NCBI RefSeq assembly: GCF_019175285.1
Contig: NC_056523.1
Coordinates: forward strand, 182,507,732-182,571,731
Reading direction: 5' to 3'
Length of the DNA stretch: 64,000 bases
Origin: Sceloporus undulatus
Lineage: Eukaryota; Chordata; Lepidosauria; Squamata; Phrynosomatidae
Part shown: positions 22,856-32,974 of the stretch, piece by piece
Numbering within the stretch: the stretch's first letter is position 1
Layout: each line of letters starts with the position of its first letter
Position numbers and translations under genes: made by a program
Notes under the pieces: model-generated
What the model was told of the DNA's origin: nothing
Databases searched by the model: none
Seen by the model: only the letters and a program-made list of their open reading frames with translations

Positions 22856-23002
22856 CTTATAAAGGGAATGAGGCCTAGCTTGAAGGGCTGACACATTGTG
22901 GTTCCTGGGATTAAGAGGAAAATTAATTAAGGCTTAAAGAACTGACATTCAAAAGATAAACAATGTGGCAAATCTTTCTGGGCTTAAAGGTCAAGTGAAT
23001 AG
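22856..23002 (-). promoter_or_regulatory. promoter block of gene C
   Basis: On the minus strand it reads ATTCACTTGACCTTTAAGCC, a shortened middle, CTCTTAATCCCAGGAACCAC, the word ACAATGTGTCAGCCCTTC and CTTTATAAG at 22864-22856. The TATA box lies about 80 bases before the ATG. Confidence 0.8.
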
Positions 23003-23475
23003 GAAGGGAATGGTTGTCTTCCATTATCAGCTGATTGGACAGCATTTTCTTTCAGACATTCCCTTATCCTAACTCCTACTATGACTAACTGAAGGGGTGA
23101 GAAATATGCAATTTGCTACATATTGTCAAATTTCAGATCCTACAGGGTGAAGCAGACAGTCATGAAGGAGCGGCCTCTGGCTGCTCTGGGTGCAATCTGA
23201 CCAGCAATACAGCACCCACACGGCCCACTCCCAAAGTGGGCTGCCACCACAGTCCTAAGCCATGCCAGCTAGAAGTCACACTAAATAAATCCCTTTTGGG
23301 GCCAACTTTTCACTCCCTAGTGTGGCCTTGCCTTTGTGCATCATCTAAATATCATGCCTTCAAATCAGCCAGAAGATGCTTAATTTGGCCTGTTTGTTTT
23401 GGGCCTATCATGCCTGGTCCATCTAGCAAGAAACGATTAATGGTAGCAGCTTCATTTCTTATACTCTAAAAAACT

Positions 23476-24140
23476 TTTTTGACTCAGCCATCTTGATGGC
23501 AGAGTGGAATGGAGTAATTGATCCACAAATGGTTAGAGCTAACCAGATAATTTTTTTTTTAATGATGGCCATTATGGCTGCAACTGATGCTTGTGGAATG
23601 AAATATGGAAATACCAAAGAATTCACTGTTTTCTCAAACCAACATAAGTCTTGGTCCAGATTAAATATATATTTGTAGCATCTACAACATTATGTACAAA
23701 AGCAGAAAAACTGGCTGTACTCCCTAAAATCATGTTGGACCGTAATCCCATCTGAGGAAAGAATTTATTTGGTGATTTAATGAACTATTATTTTAAAAAT
23801 GAAATAATAGTAAAGAAATAATATTTTTTTTCAAGAAAATTTAGATAAAGGAGTAGGTATTGATGTGGTTCGGGATGAATCAAAACCAGTAATGAGGATA
23901 TTCATTACCAAAAGTGTTCTGAGCTCAAGAAGAGGAAAAATAAGAAGGTTAAAAAATTCACCAAAAGAAAATTAAGTTAAAAGAATGACAACTCAAAATA
24001 AAACCAACAAGAATATATTAGAAGAAATAAGATGTCTGCAAAAATAAACACCAATTATTAGAAGAGATGGAAAAGAAATTAAAATACATTAAATATATTT
24101 TGAGTTTTCAAATAAACCAAGGAGGTGATTGTCTTACAAA
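23476..24140 (+). mobile_element. L1 LINE, 5' fragment, split by a Vingi-like LINE
   Basis: The right arm breaks off at about 23475, and an unrelated A-rich plus-strand sequence begins with ACTCAGCCATCTTGATGGCAG. A short frame starting MTTQNKTNKNILEEIRCLQ near 23985 resembles the start of an L1 ORF1. The other side of the split, at 30895-31155, carries L1 ORF2 words. It is degenerate with many stops. Confidence 0.5.
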
Positions 24141-24372
24141 TTAAAGGGGGGGGGGAATAAAAAAGGAGAAGAGATTGACCAGCGGCAGCAGCAGCAGCCT
24201 GGCCCACAGCTGAGAAGGAGGGAGAGAGAGAGACGCTGGGAGGAAGCTGTGCAGGAGGAGCTCTGCAGAGGGCTTAAAAGACCAGCGTGGACCCCAACTC
24301 TAATACCAACATCAGCTTGACAAATATTTAGTTTAAGTTCCTGAACTTTGAGAAATCTGTGACAAATAAGCA

Positions 24373-26133
24373 ATGGGAAAGAGAAAACGAAGGAAACAGT
24401 TAGGTGGGAGCCCAAACTCGTTTCCCCACATGAAACTTCCAAAACAGCCAAGAATCGACGAGTGTTTTGCAGGAAATGGCAATGTAAGAAAATCAAACCC
24501 CATTTATACTGCTAATAGATTTGAAGCCCTGGCAACTGGCTTACAATTAGAGTTAGGTGAGGAGCAGCCTCTGGAGCCTCCCCCACCTCCTAGTGTCAAG
24601 TTGATTGAAAACCAAGACGAAGAATTGGGTTCCCTCCACAGTTTGTCAGCCCATGCAAGTTGTCTTGATAACAGTCGTAGGGATTATGAAATAAAGTCCA
24701 GAAATAATTGGACACTTCCCAGAAATGTTGAGATTCAGAATGGGGAACAACAACATGGGGAGATCCCAACACAACTTATGACGAAATACTGCCTGATTAC
24801 CACACAAACTGTGATCCTGATATCTGAACAGTTAGCTGAGTTAAAACACAAATTGGAAGTGTTAACTGGAAAAATAGAGATGCTGGAGCAAAAGATATCT
24901 GCAAGACCTCTTACTAATCCCCCTTGTACAAGCAATTGTGAAATGGATGTGACCAAGTTAAACAAACATGTTCAATCGGGAAACTTAGTAGATAGGACTA
25001 AAGGAAATGATATAAACTTAGACCCAAGGAGGTTACTCCAAGAAACAAACAAAATATTGCCTGGGATAGCACCTCAAGAGGATCATGTATACCCCATGGA
25101 GGCCATAAAAAGTAAAAAACCTTTTTCTGTGAAAGATAACTGTATACTCCAACCGGAAAGGATTGCTCTGAGTGTCCATAAGAACAGAATTAATGATGGT
25201 CAGTGGATTTCCAAGAAAGTAATTAAATCCTCCCTGGGAAAACTTCTTCACTGCCAATTAGGGCAGATAGACTTAGACACTGTTGAATGGCTCCCTGGGT
25301 CATTAAATCAAACACGAATCCTCCTGTCCTTTAAGCAGTCTACCATCCCTCTGATGCTACTCAGGATGAAGGCTTATTTAGCCCGATATAAAATTTTTCC
25401 TATCAGAGTCTTTCATGAAGAAAGAATTAAGCCTTTATTTGCTAGCTCAAGAGCTGCAAAAGTGGTAATCCCCCTTGTATTGACACGGAAGGATTCTGAA
25501 GCTGAGAATCAACCCAATCTGCATCAGACTGAGGACAATTTCATTGATGCATTTGGTCTACTCTCAAGAGAAGAGCAAGATACCATTTTGCTCCAGTTGG
25601 AAAAATTAAAACAGTCTCTAAGGAACACCGTGGTTTCTACAGAGCCTCTGATAGATTTGAGTTCTCCAAATTCGGGTTATAGTGATTTGCTCACACAAAT
25701 GGAAGAACTGCCTAATCTTCAGCAACCAATGACTAGTGTATGTGTCCCTTTGGGGCAACTAATGACTCCTGAAACTAGGATGAAGTCACCAACTGATCAT
25801 ATGTCTGAAGAATGTGCTCCAAAGTCGCGGTGTGAGAAGGAGGTTGGTCTAGATATAACCCCTCTGAAGAGGATCCATGTACAAAGACAATCTTCTACTA
25901 AGCAGCCCCCAGTAATTGAAGAGAGGACAGTAACACATTGGGCCTGGTCACAGGATGAGACAACAGGGATTCCCAGTTTGACTGGCACCGAGAGTAAAGA
26001 TCAACCACAACAACATCAACATCGTACCACCTTATCGTCAAAAGGTGATCACTCAATCAACAATTGTGTCTATTTGGGTAGTATTGACAATATTGTGGTA
26101 GACAATTTGAGGGAAGATACAGATTCCAATTGA
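24373..26133 (+). CDS. LINE first open frame (ORF1), 586 aa
   Basis: Starts MGKRKRRKQLGGSPNSFPH, a basic N-terminus. Around residues 148-175 a heptad-like stretch (SEQLAELKHKLEVLTGKIEM) suggests a coiled coil, as in other LINE ORF1 proteins that trimerise and bind element RNA. I see no CCHC zinc knuckle. The middle (about residues 270-360) is likely the RNA-binding domain by position, not by a motif I can name. It ends at TGA (26131-26133), and the next frame continues in the same phase, so one stop codon separates the two products. Confidence 0.75.
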   Translation: MGKRKRRKQLGGSPNSFPHMKLPKQPRIDECFAGNGNVRKSNPIYTANRFEALATGLQLELGEEQPLEPPPPPSVKLIENQDEELGSLHSLSAHASCLDNSRRDYEIKSRNNWTLPRNVEIQNGEQQHGEIPTQLMTKYCLITTQTVILISEQLAELKHKLEVLTGKIEMLEQKISARPLTNPPCTSNCEMDVTKLNKHVQSGNLVDRTKGNDINLDPRRLLQETNKILPGIAPQEDHVYPMEAIKSKKPFSVKDNCILQPERIALSVHKNRINDGQWISKKVIKSSLGKLLHCQLGQIDLDTVEWLPGSLNQTRILLSFKQSTIPLMLLRMKAYLARYKIFPIRVFHEERIKPLFASSRAAKVVIPLVLTRKDSEAENQPNLHQTEDNFIDAFGLLSREEQDTILLQLEKLKQSLRNTVVSTEPLIDLSSPNSGYSDLLTQMEELPNLQQPMTSVCVPLGQLMTPETRMKSPTDHMSEECAPKSRCEKEVGLDITPLKRIHVQRQSSTKQPPVIEERTVTHWAWSQDETTGIPSLTGTESKDQPQQHQHRTTLSSKGDHSINNCVYLGSIDNIVVDNLREDTDSN

Positions 26134-27041
26134 CTGAATGTGTCAGTACATCATTTCCCCTCTCCTGATTTAGAACAGTCTGGTAATAAGGATAGTATCC
26201 AAATAGTTACATGGAATATTGCCGGTTGGAAAGAAGGTGTGAACACTGACTCAGTGGGTTTTCTTTCTAAATTTGATGTTGTTGCTATTCAGGAAACCTG
26301 GTTAACTGCAGAGGATGAACCATTAAAACTCCCGGGCTTTCAATGCTGGGGTATCCCTGCCCAAAAATTAAAAAACAAAGGGAGAGCTTCTGGCGGCCTT
26401 TGCACTCTTATTAAACAAGATTTGCACTGGCAAGCTGAGATTTTACATAATGGGGATAAATATTCTCATTTCTTAGTTATTAAATTCACATACAGTGGTA
26501 CCTCGGGTTACGAAATTAATTCGTTCCGCGGCTAATTTCGTAACCCGAAAAACCTTCGTAACCTGAATTGCCATAGGCGCTAATGGAAAAAAAGCCGCGG
26601 CTCCGCCGCGGCTCCATTGAAAATAGCGCCGAGGTTTTTTCGTAACCCGAAAAAACCTTCGTAAGCCGAAACAATAAATCCCTATGGGATTTTTTCGTAT
26701 CCCGAAAAATTCGTAAGCTGGGTAATTCGTATCCCGGGGTACCACTGTACAAGGTTTTAGAAGTGATATTGATAAATGTATACATTCCACCTATTTCATC
26801 TCCTTTCTTTAATACCAACTTGTGGACAAGTTTAGAAATTCTTATGGATGAACTAACAATCAGATACCCTCGTTTTATAATAATTCTTTTGGGGGACTTT
26901 AATGCCAAAGTAGGTCCTTCCCTGCATGATTTTGCTAAAAAGAATAATATACCAAATGAATTCTTTGATAATCATCCTCAATGGCGCTCTAGAGATAACA
27001 AATGTAATAGGAAAAAGCAACATGGGATATACAGTGAATGA
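26134..27041 (+). CDS. LINE ORF2, endonuclease part, split by a MITE
   Basis: APE-type endonuclease motifs: IVTWNIAGW (the metal-site Asn region), VVAIQETWL (catalytic Glu) and, after the inserted MITE, LLGDFNAKVG (the Asp/Asn pair). No ATG exists near the start of this frame. The MITE at 26493-26747 shifts the frame, so this copy cannot make the enzyme as it stands. The end of the domain, including the SxxDH-like end, continues after a second insertion at about 27022-27680. Confidence 0.75.
26493..26747. mobile_element. palindromic TA-flanked MITE inside LINE ORF2
   Basis: It starts CAGTGGTACCTCGGGTTACG and ends GGGGTACCACTG, with TA on both sides (26491-26492, 26748-26749). The two halves are largely complementary (TTCGTAACCCGAAAAA and its mirror) around GCCGCGGCTCCGCCGCGGC. 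Typical of short Tc1/mariner (Tigger-type) derivatives. It postdates the LINE. Confidence 0.9.
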
Positions 27042-27680
27042 AATAAAACATGTATGTGAGAGTCAGGATGACTCAGCAGAAGCAACACAGGTGTAAATGG
27101 TAATGGAATTAACAAGTCCTAAATGCCAAGGACAGAAATGTAAAGTGGATAATTGAACACACCTGAGAATTGTTGAGTGGTCAAGGCTGAGATGATGAAA
27201 TCATTAATTGTGGGATGAACCAAGAGAACCAATGAGAGTGGGTATACACGCCCACTGGGTGGAAACAGACAATAGTGGGTGGTATCTTGCATTGACTATA
27301 ATAATGACTATGAATCCCAATGTATTTTGTGGGTAGTAGAGTGGGTAGTAGTGGATAGTTGTGGAGGAGTATTGTTGTGTTGGATAGTTTTGGAGCTGTA
27401 TATAGTAGAATAAAGTAGATCTTTTATATAAGACTACTGAGTTGTCTGGTGTCTTGGGTGAAGCTACAAGAACCAGCTGGATCCTGAAGAAGGGTGAAGA
27501 CTTCTGTGGAAGCAAGAGTGAGAAGGCTTGGAGAGTTTGTCAGGGTCTTCAGCCTATTCTCTGTAACTCTGCTGCTTTTGAAGCAAAGCTTTAACCACTG
27601 GCCAAAACTGGTCAGCGCGGTGCGTAACAAGGTGGTGAGTTCGAGCCAGAGGAGAAGAGCTATAACTCCCATCATCCCTG
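27022..27680 (+). mobile_element. LTR-like insertion (fossil) inside LINE ORF2
   Basis: About 650 bases interrupt the LINE endonuclease region. Inside is an AATAAA (in GTAGAATAAAGTAGATC) followed by a GT-rich stretch and GTGCGTAACA, a layout like the R-U5 end of an LTR. No coding region was found. Boundaries and target duplication are not resolved. It may be a solo LTR of a Ty1/copia or similar family. Confidence 0.35.
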
Positions 27681-27686
27681 ACAGGA

Positions 27687-30518
27687 TTGTCCTTGGTTTC
27701 TCTAATTTTTAAAGCTAGTCTTCAAATTCTGGGAGGCAAAGATGAAGACGATAGATATATATACCCTTATACATACCATGCACCTAATTCCAGTAGTGTG
27801 TTAGATCTTATCTGTGTTTCAAGAAACAAGGCTGATATGTTTTCTGAGATAGAAGTCCACCTAAGAGGGGAAAGTGATCATCAACCTGTGAGTGTAAAAT
27901 TTCGGGGCTCGTCAGATCGAAGACCAAGTTGTCGGGCAGACAGTTGGATTGTAAATAATCAAGAGGTGAGGCAGAATGGCAGACTTAGATGGGTTAAGAT
28001 TGATACCACTGCAATAGCAGGGAGCCTTAAACTTGAAGAGATAGATAACTGGGCTAATATAATTCGGTCATCTTCAGCAGAATGGCCATCTGTTACCAAT
28101 GCATTTACTAATATATGTCAAACACTGAAGTGTCATCTGACAACCAACCATGTGGGTAAAAGTCACCAGAAAGGTTTTTCTCCCTGGTTTGACATAGAAT
28201 GCAGGTTAATGAAAAAGAAACTGATGTCAGCACTGAGATCTGCACAGCGGAGTACCTCTTGTGAGGTACAAGCTAAGATGCTGTCCCTCAGAAAGGAATA
28301 CAAAAAACTAATAAAATCAAAGAAACAAAATTTTGCCACATCAATGTGGACAGGTTTAGAGTTAGCCACTAAGAGTCACAACTCAGCTATATTTTGGCAT
28401 TCTGTCTCAGGAATTCTAAAGGAAAGGAGATTCCCATATGATATCCCTATACCTGCTAAGGAATGGGAAAATTATTTCCAAGGGTTATTTGCTTTAAATA
28501 GCTCCACTGAAATCCAGCACTCAAACGCTGATTCCCTAGCTATCGAATCCCTGCCTCCCTGGCCACCAGTCTCGGAAGAAGAGACTTTGTCTATTATTAA
28601 TGGGCTGAAAAACAATAAAGCTCCAGGGGAGGACTTTTTACCGGCAGAATTATTTAAACAATTTAGTGAATGGTGGGTGCCTATTCTGACAGGTCTCTTC
28701 ACACATATAAATAATACCTGCCAGGTTCCAATTGGCTGGAAATTGGCAATAGTGGTCCCCATTTATAAAAAGGGGAACAATAAAGACCCCTGTAATTACA
28801 GGCCTATCAGCTTAATAGACATCGTAGCCAAAATCTATTCTAGGCTCCTTTTGAATAAACTTGAAAGTTGGGTTAATGAAAAGGGCATCCTATCCGAAGA
28901 ACAAGCGGGATTTAGACAAAATCGATCCACCATAGATAATTGTTTTATTTTAAATCACATGATTGCCAAATATCTCAGCAAAGGAAAACATCTATATGCT
29001 GCTTTTATCGATCTGTCAGCAGCCTTTGATACTGTGAATAGAGAAATGCTCTGGAGTAAACTGATTGACCTTAAAATAGAACAGAGACTGCTGTTACTAA
29101 TTAAAGCCCTGTACACTGGTACTTGTCTGAAAGTGAGACTTGGGTTAAATGGAGCCTTATCCAATAGAATTGACACATATAGAGGGGTACGACAAGGGTG
29201 CTTACTAGCCCCCTTGCTATTTAATTTATATATAAACGATCTACCAGGACTTTTGAAGGACTCAGCACTCCATATGCCTTGTGTTTTACATACTTCCTGT
29301 AACATCTTGCTCTATGCTGATGATATGATAATGTTATCATATTCACAAGTTGGTATACGAAGGCTGTTAAGAAAACTTAGCTGTTATTGCCAGAATAATT
29401 CTCTGACCATTAATAAATCTAAGTCAAACATAATGGATTTTGGTAAAAGACAGCAGAGACACAGATGGCAATTAGAGGGTGAACCAATTGAACAAGTAAA
29501 GTCCTTTTCTTATCTTGGTGTAACATTCAATGAGAATGGATCCTGGTCATACCATCACCATAAAAGCTCACTTAGAACAAAGGAACGTATGAATCTCATT
29601 CTTAAACTAAAAGTCAATAAGTACCCAGGCTCCTTAGCCCCAATAATTAATGTATACAAAGCTAAGGTTACACCTATGCTTTTATATGCAGCAGAAGTAT
29701 GGGGTCTAAATTCCACCGCAGTAACAGAACTAGCCCAGTCTCAACATCTGAGAAGTATCCTAGGAGTAGATAAAAGGACCTCAGCAGCTGCTGTAAGAGC
29801 GGAATTAGAAATTTACTCTATCTGCTCTCAAGCTAAAATCAGAGTGTTCAATTACTGGTGTAAAATTAATGAAATGGAGCCAAACAGACTCCCTAGATTA
29901 TGCTTATTAGAACAGTTACACTCTCAATTGCAATCTTCATGGTCCAGGCAACTGTTAAACTTTATAAAGAGCTGTGGCCTCCCTGTAGCTTGTACTATGA
30001 ATGATCAAGCAAGAAAGGGTGCAAGACAGAGAATTTTGGACATTGCGGCTCAAGAAGACATAGCCACACTCAGTAGGGTTGGCAATTTAAAATGGTTGAG
30101 CCAATACAAATGGTCCTTTCAAATGCCATCTTATCTAAAAATACAAATCCCTAAACATCTCAGAGAGGCATTTACCCAAGCAAGATTCGACCAACTTGAT
30201 ACCATGGTAAGACATGGAAGATTCCATGGTGTCCCTTATAACGAACGAATTTGTATTTGTGGGGATCATGAAATTGAGGATCTAGCACACATTTTGTTTA
30301 GATGTAATTTGTACCAAGTAGAAAGGGATCAATATCTTCATCCCTATATTAAACGAAAAATATACTGGGATACCCACATCAGAACTTCATACTTTATGAG
30401 TGGACAAGATTCAAAAATCTCTATTGCCACAGCTCGGTTCCTTCATAAAGCATCTCTGTTGAGATCTAGATATGTGGGAATGACTGGTGTTAATTGTAAG
30501 GGGGATGAACAGCTTTGA
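27687..30518 (+). CDS. LINE ORF2, reverse transcriptase part, 943 aa open
   Basis: After the end of the endonuclease (HAPNSSSVLDLICVSRN) come the reverse-transcriptase blocks: NKAPGEDFLPAELFK, VVPIYKKGNNKDPCNYRPIS, EQAGFRQNRSTIDN, AFIDLSAAFDTVNR, RGVRQGCLLAPLLFNLYIND, and the catalytic YADD at 29313-29324. A C-terminal knuckle ICICGDHEIEDLAHILFRC is a CCHC-like pattern found in many APE-type LINEs. No RNase H signature was seen. The frame is open to its natural stop at 30516-30518. Confidence 0.85.
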   Translation: MSLVSLIFKASLQILGGKDEDDRYIYPYTYHAPNSSSVLDLICVSRNKADMFSEIEVHLRGESDHQPVSVKFRGSSDRRPSCRADSWIVNNQEVRQNGRLRWVKIDTTAIAGSLKLEEIDNWANIIRSSSAEWPSVTNAFTNICQTLKCHLTTNHVGKSHQKGFSPWFDIECRLMKKKLMSALRSAQRSTSCEVQAKMLSLRKEYKKLIKSKKQNFATSMWTGLELATKSHNSAIFWHSVSGILKERRFPYDIPIPAKEWENYFQGLFALNSSTEIQHSNADSLAIESLPPWPPVSEEETLSIINGLKNNKAPGEDFLPAELFKQFSEWWVPILTGLFTHINNTCQVPIGWKLAIVVPIYKKGNNKDPCNYRPISLIDIVAKIYSRLLLNKLESWVNEKGILSEEQAGFRQNRSTIDNCFILNHMIAKYLSKGKHLYAAFIDLSAAFDTVNREMLWSKLIDLKIEQRLLLLIKALYTGTCLKVRLGLNGALSNRIDTYRGVRQGCLLAPLLFNLYINDLPGLLKDSALHMPCVLHTSCNILLYADDMIMLSYSQVGIRRLLRKLSCYCQNNSLTINKSKSNIMDFGKRQQRHRWQLEGEPIEQVKSFSYLGVTFNENGSWSYHHHKSSLRTKERMNLILKLKVNKYPGSLAPIINVYKAKVTPMLLYAAEVWGLNSTAVTELAQSQHLRSILGVDKRTSAAAVRAELEIYSICSQAKIRVFNYWCKINEMEPNRLPRLCLLEQLHSQLQSSWSRQLLNFIKSCGLPVACTMNDQARKGARQRILDIAAQEDIATLSRVGNLKWLSQYKWSFQMPSYLKIQIPKHLREAFTQARFDQLDTMVRHGRFHGVPYNERICICGDHEIEDLAHILFRCNLYQVERDQYLHPYIKRKIYWDTHIRTSYFMSGQDSKISIATARFLHKASLLRSRYVGMTGVNCKGDEQL

Positions 30519-30894
30519 CGTATGGCGACGGATATTTTATGTTACTTCTGTCTCCCATTTCAATTCCAATTTTAATTCTGTTTTATTCCCTACGGTAACT
30601 ATCTTACATATTACTGTTTAATTGTTAACTATTTTATTTTTTCTGTTTACTAGTATATCCTTTAGCACATATTGTATATCTTTTAGATACATATAAGCTG
30701 TATACAAGTAGTGCATGTTCTGGTCCTGGTGCACGCTCAGGTTATGCATATGTATTTATATTGTATGGAGGTTTATTGCACCTAGTGCACTATATTTACA
30801 TTTTATATATAGCTGTGTGATACTGCTTTTTATTATGTTACTAGTATTTTGAAACGGCCCTTGGGCTACTCAATAAATTGTATTTGAGAAGAGA

Positions 30895-31155
30895 TCAAAA
30901 TAAAAAAGCAAAGTTTTTTCAAATATTATTCCAATTTATTTAGAGAGGAACTTATTAAAGAAGTAAAAAAATAAATATTTGGGTAAACAAAATATTCCTA
31001 AAATAACAGAAAAACAAAAGAAAAAAACCAAACAAGAAAATAACAGAGGAAGTTTTGGGAGCAATACAAAGAAGTAAATCTTGAAATGCACCAGGCCCAA
31101 ATGTCTTTACAGTTGAATATTATAAAGAATTTAAAGAACAATTGGCACTGCCCCA
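30895..31155 (+). mobile_element. L1 ORF2 fragment, other side of the Vingi-like insertion
   Basis: A frame reading EEVLGAIQRSKS, then APGPNVFTVEYYKEFKEQLA, matches the L1 reverse-transcriptase start (the usual word is KSPGPDGF). It is degenerate. Together with 23476-24140 it shows the Vingi-like element landed in a resident L1. Confidence 0.65.
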
Positions 31156-31419
31156 CAAAGAAAAATGAATAGATCCCTTGCCTCATGCTAGTCCATCACT
31201 GCTCCTATGTATATGAGAAATACGCTGGTTTCTCTTCAGATCATATAAATAAATAATTTGTGTGCATATGCCTTCACATAATATGTTGACCCGTGGCAAT
31301 CCCATACATTTTATAGGGTCTACTTGGGGAAGAAATAGTTAGAGGTGATTTTGCCAGTTCCTTACTTGGAAATATAGCTTACAGCACCTGGTATCTGTTG
31401 GCAGTCTGCCACCCAAGTA

Positions 31420-31640
31420 CAGTGGGTCCTTCTTATTGGCGGGGGTTCCTTTCCGAACCCTCCCCCCCATGCATGGCAAAAAGCATGGGACCTGAAGTGC
31501 TGTAGTATTCAATGCTGATGCACATGCATGGCCGCCCTGTCAGGACCATGTGCATGCGTGGCTATTAAAATCAATGGGGCTTGCCATTGCAGATGCTCAG
31601 ATCCTCAGATGGCAAGCCCATATTTGGGGCAGGCATGCTG
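31420..31640. mobile_element. TA-flanked MITE, counterpart of 4307-4529
   Basis: Same insertion as in the left arm, inside the reversed 5S SINE; TA at 31418-31419 and 31641-31642. Its outer end CAGTGGGTCCTTCTTATTGG is better preserved here. Confidence 0.75.
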
Positions 31641-32199
31641 TACTAACCCAGACTAGCCCTGTTTAGCTTCCAAGATCAGACAAGATCTGGTGTCTTTACA
31701 GTATTTAGTCCTGAAATTATGAGGCTGTGTTATCTAAACCATGTATTATATAACCTGCTTAAATGCTTCACTAAGGTCCCTTAAGATCCCAAATAAGAAC
31801 TCTGGGAAGACATGACCCAAACCAAATCTGACTCCCCACCACAATGCCAAGGTTATAGCAAGAGATATAAATGTCCAGTATAAAGGGTTATAGTGGGTGA
31901 AAGGCAGGTGAAGCCCAAATGCTGGAAGAGGCATGGGAGAGAGACTGTTCTCAGCTTGATCAGAGTGAAATTTACACTTCTTACTTGTAACAGAAAAAGC
32001 ATCTCCAAACCTTCTCCAACCTGAGTTTTGTGGGCTTTTGGAGCAGCGCCAGACAACCAGAGGATGGAATATAAAATGCTATCTTCACTTCCAAGCTACT
32101 GTATGTGCAAAGCATAAACAGCCCTCTTGGGTGAGTCTGAAGTTGTTGCTTTTAGAAACAATGTGAGTTAACAAGGACCACATCTACACAACAGATTTA

Positions 32200-32400
32200 T
32201 TGCAGTATGACACCACTTTAATTGCTATGACTCAGTGCTATAGATTGTTGGGTTTTGTAATTCTATGAGCTATTTAGCCTTCTCTGTCAGAGAGCTCTGT
32301 TGTCACAACAAGCTACAAATTCCAGGATTCTGTAGGATTTAGCCATGAGAGTTAAAGCAGCGTCCAAATGCATTAATTCTACATTGTATCAGCCGTCTTA
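32200..32400. mobile_element. MITE, counterpart of 3700-3905
   Basis: Reverse-complement copy of the left-arm element, with ACACCACTTTAATTGC and TTAGCCTTCTCTGTCAGAGAG. Confidence 0.6.
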
Positions 32401-32974
32401 AAATGCCACAACATAAATAGTAGTTTGGATTTAAAAAAAATTCTGACATGGTCATAGCAATGGTTAAAAAGAAAAAAAATTGACAGTACTTGCAATGGAG
32501 GATATGCATGAGTGGACAATGTGCAGGGTTCAGAGTTTAAGAAATGCAGGTTGCAGACTTTATAAAAGTTGTGAGATAAAAATATCTCACATTTTGCAGT
32601 TTATAGCATGAAGCATATCCATTTGGTGAACACTGTTGTTTCTTCACAGAGACCCGTTAAAATCTACAAGAACACACTTACAGATTCAATAGACATTGCC
32701 TATAATGGAGTCCATGGAGTTTCAGAGCACAATGAGTGTAACCATTTAATTGAAGAGGTAATTTGATTTAGGGGTGCATTTCCCATTAATCTGGCAACTG
32801 GAAGTGTCCTGATGATGATTGCTGTTTTTCACTGAAGGAAGGATTAATATTTCCAGACTATTGTTTTCCTTAAGGCTATTCCTGGTAAACATCCGTCTGC
32901 CTCTACAGTTGCTAGTTTGCAAAGGAGAAATGTCACATTATTCCATGTGTCCTCTTAGCTTTTCCCACTGGCAA

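Larger units (their letters stand above)
24145..30890 (+). mobile_element. Vingi-like (APE-type) non-LTR retrotransposon, nearly full length
   Basis: A 5' leader with GC-rich purine tract (24145-24372) is followed by a 586-codon first frame, an endonuclease region, and a 943-codon reverse-transcriptase frame. A 3' UTR ends near ACTCAATAAATTGTATTTGAG. The order (coiled-coil ORF1, N-terminal APE endonuclease, reverse transcriptase, C-terminal Cys/His knuckle, no RNase H seen) fits the Vingi clade known from lizards, though another I-superfamily clade is possible. It is inserted in an L1 and itself carries two insertions, at 26493-26747 and about 27022-27680. Long open frames suggest fairly recent activity. 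Confidence 0.8.
17010..32974 (-). repeat. right arm of large inverted duplication
   Basis: Reverse-complement counterpart of 3136-8955, holding gene C. It is about 16 kb instead of 6 kb because of added elements: an LTR-like piece (17100-17930), a TA-flanked MITE (18562-18740), the 542-bp element (19549-20090), a tRNA SINE (20488-20735), and the L1/Vingi complex (23476-31155). Intron 1 of gene C has instead become shorter. Confidence 0.8.
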
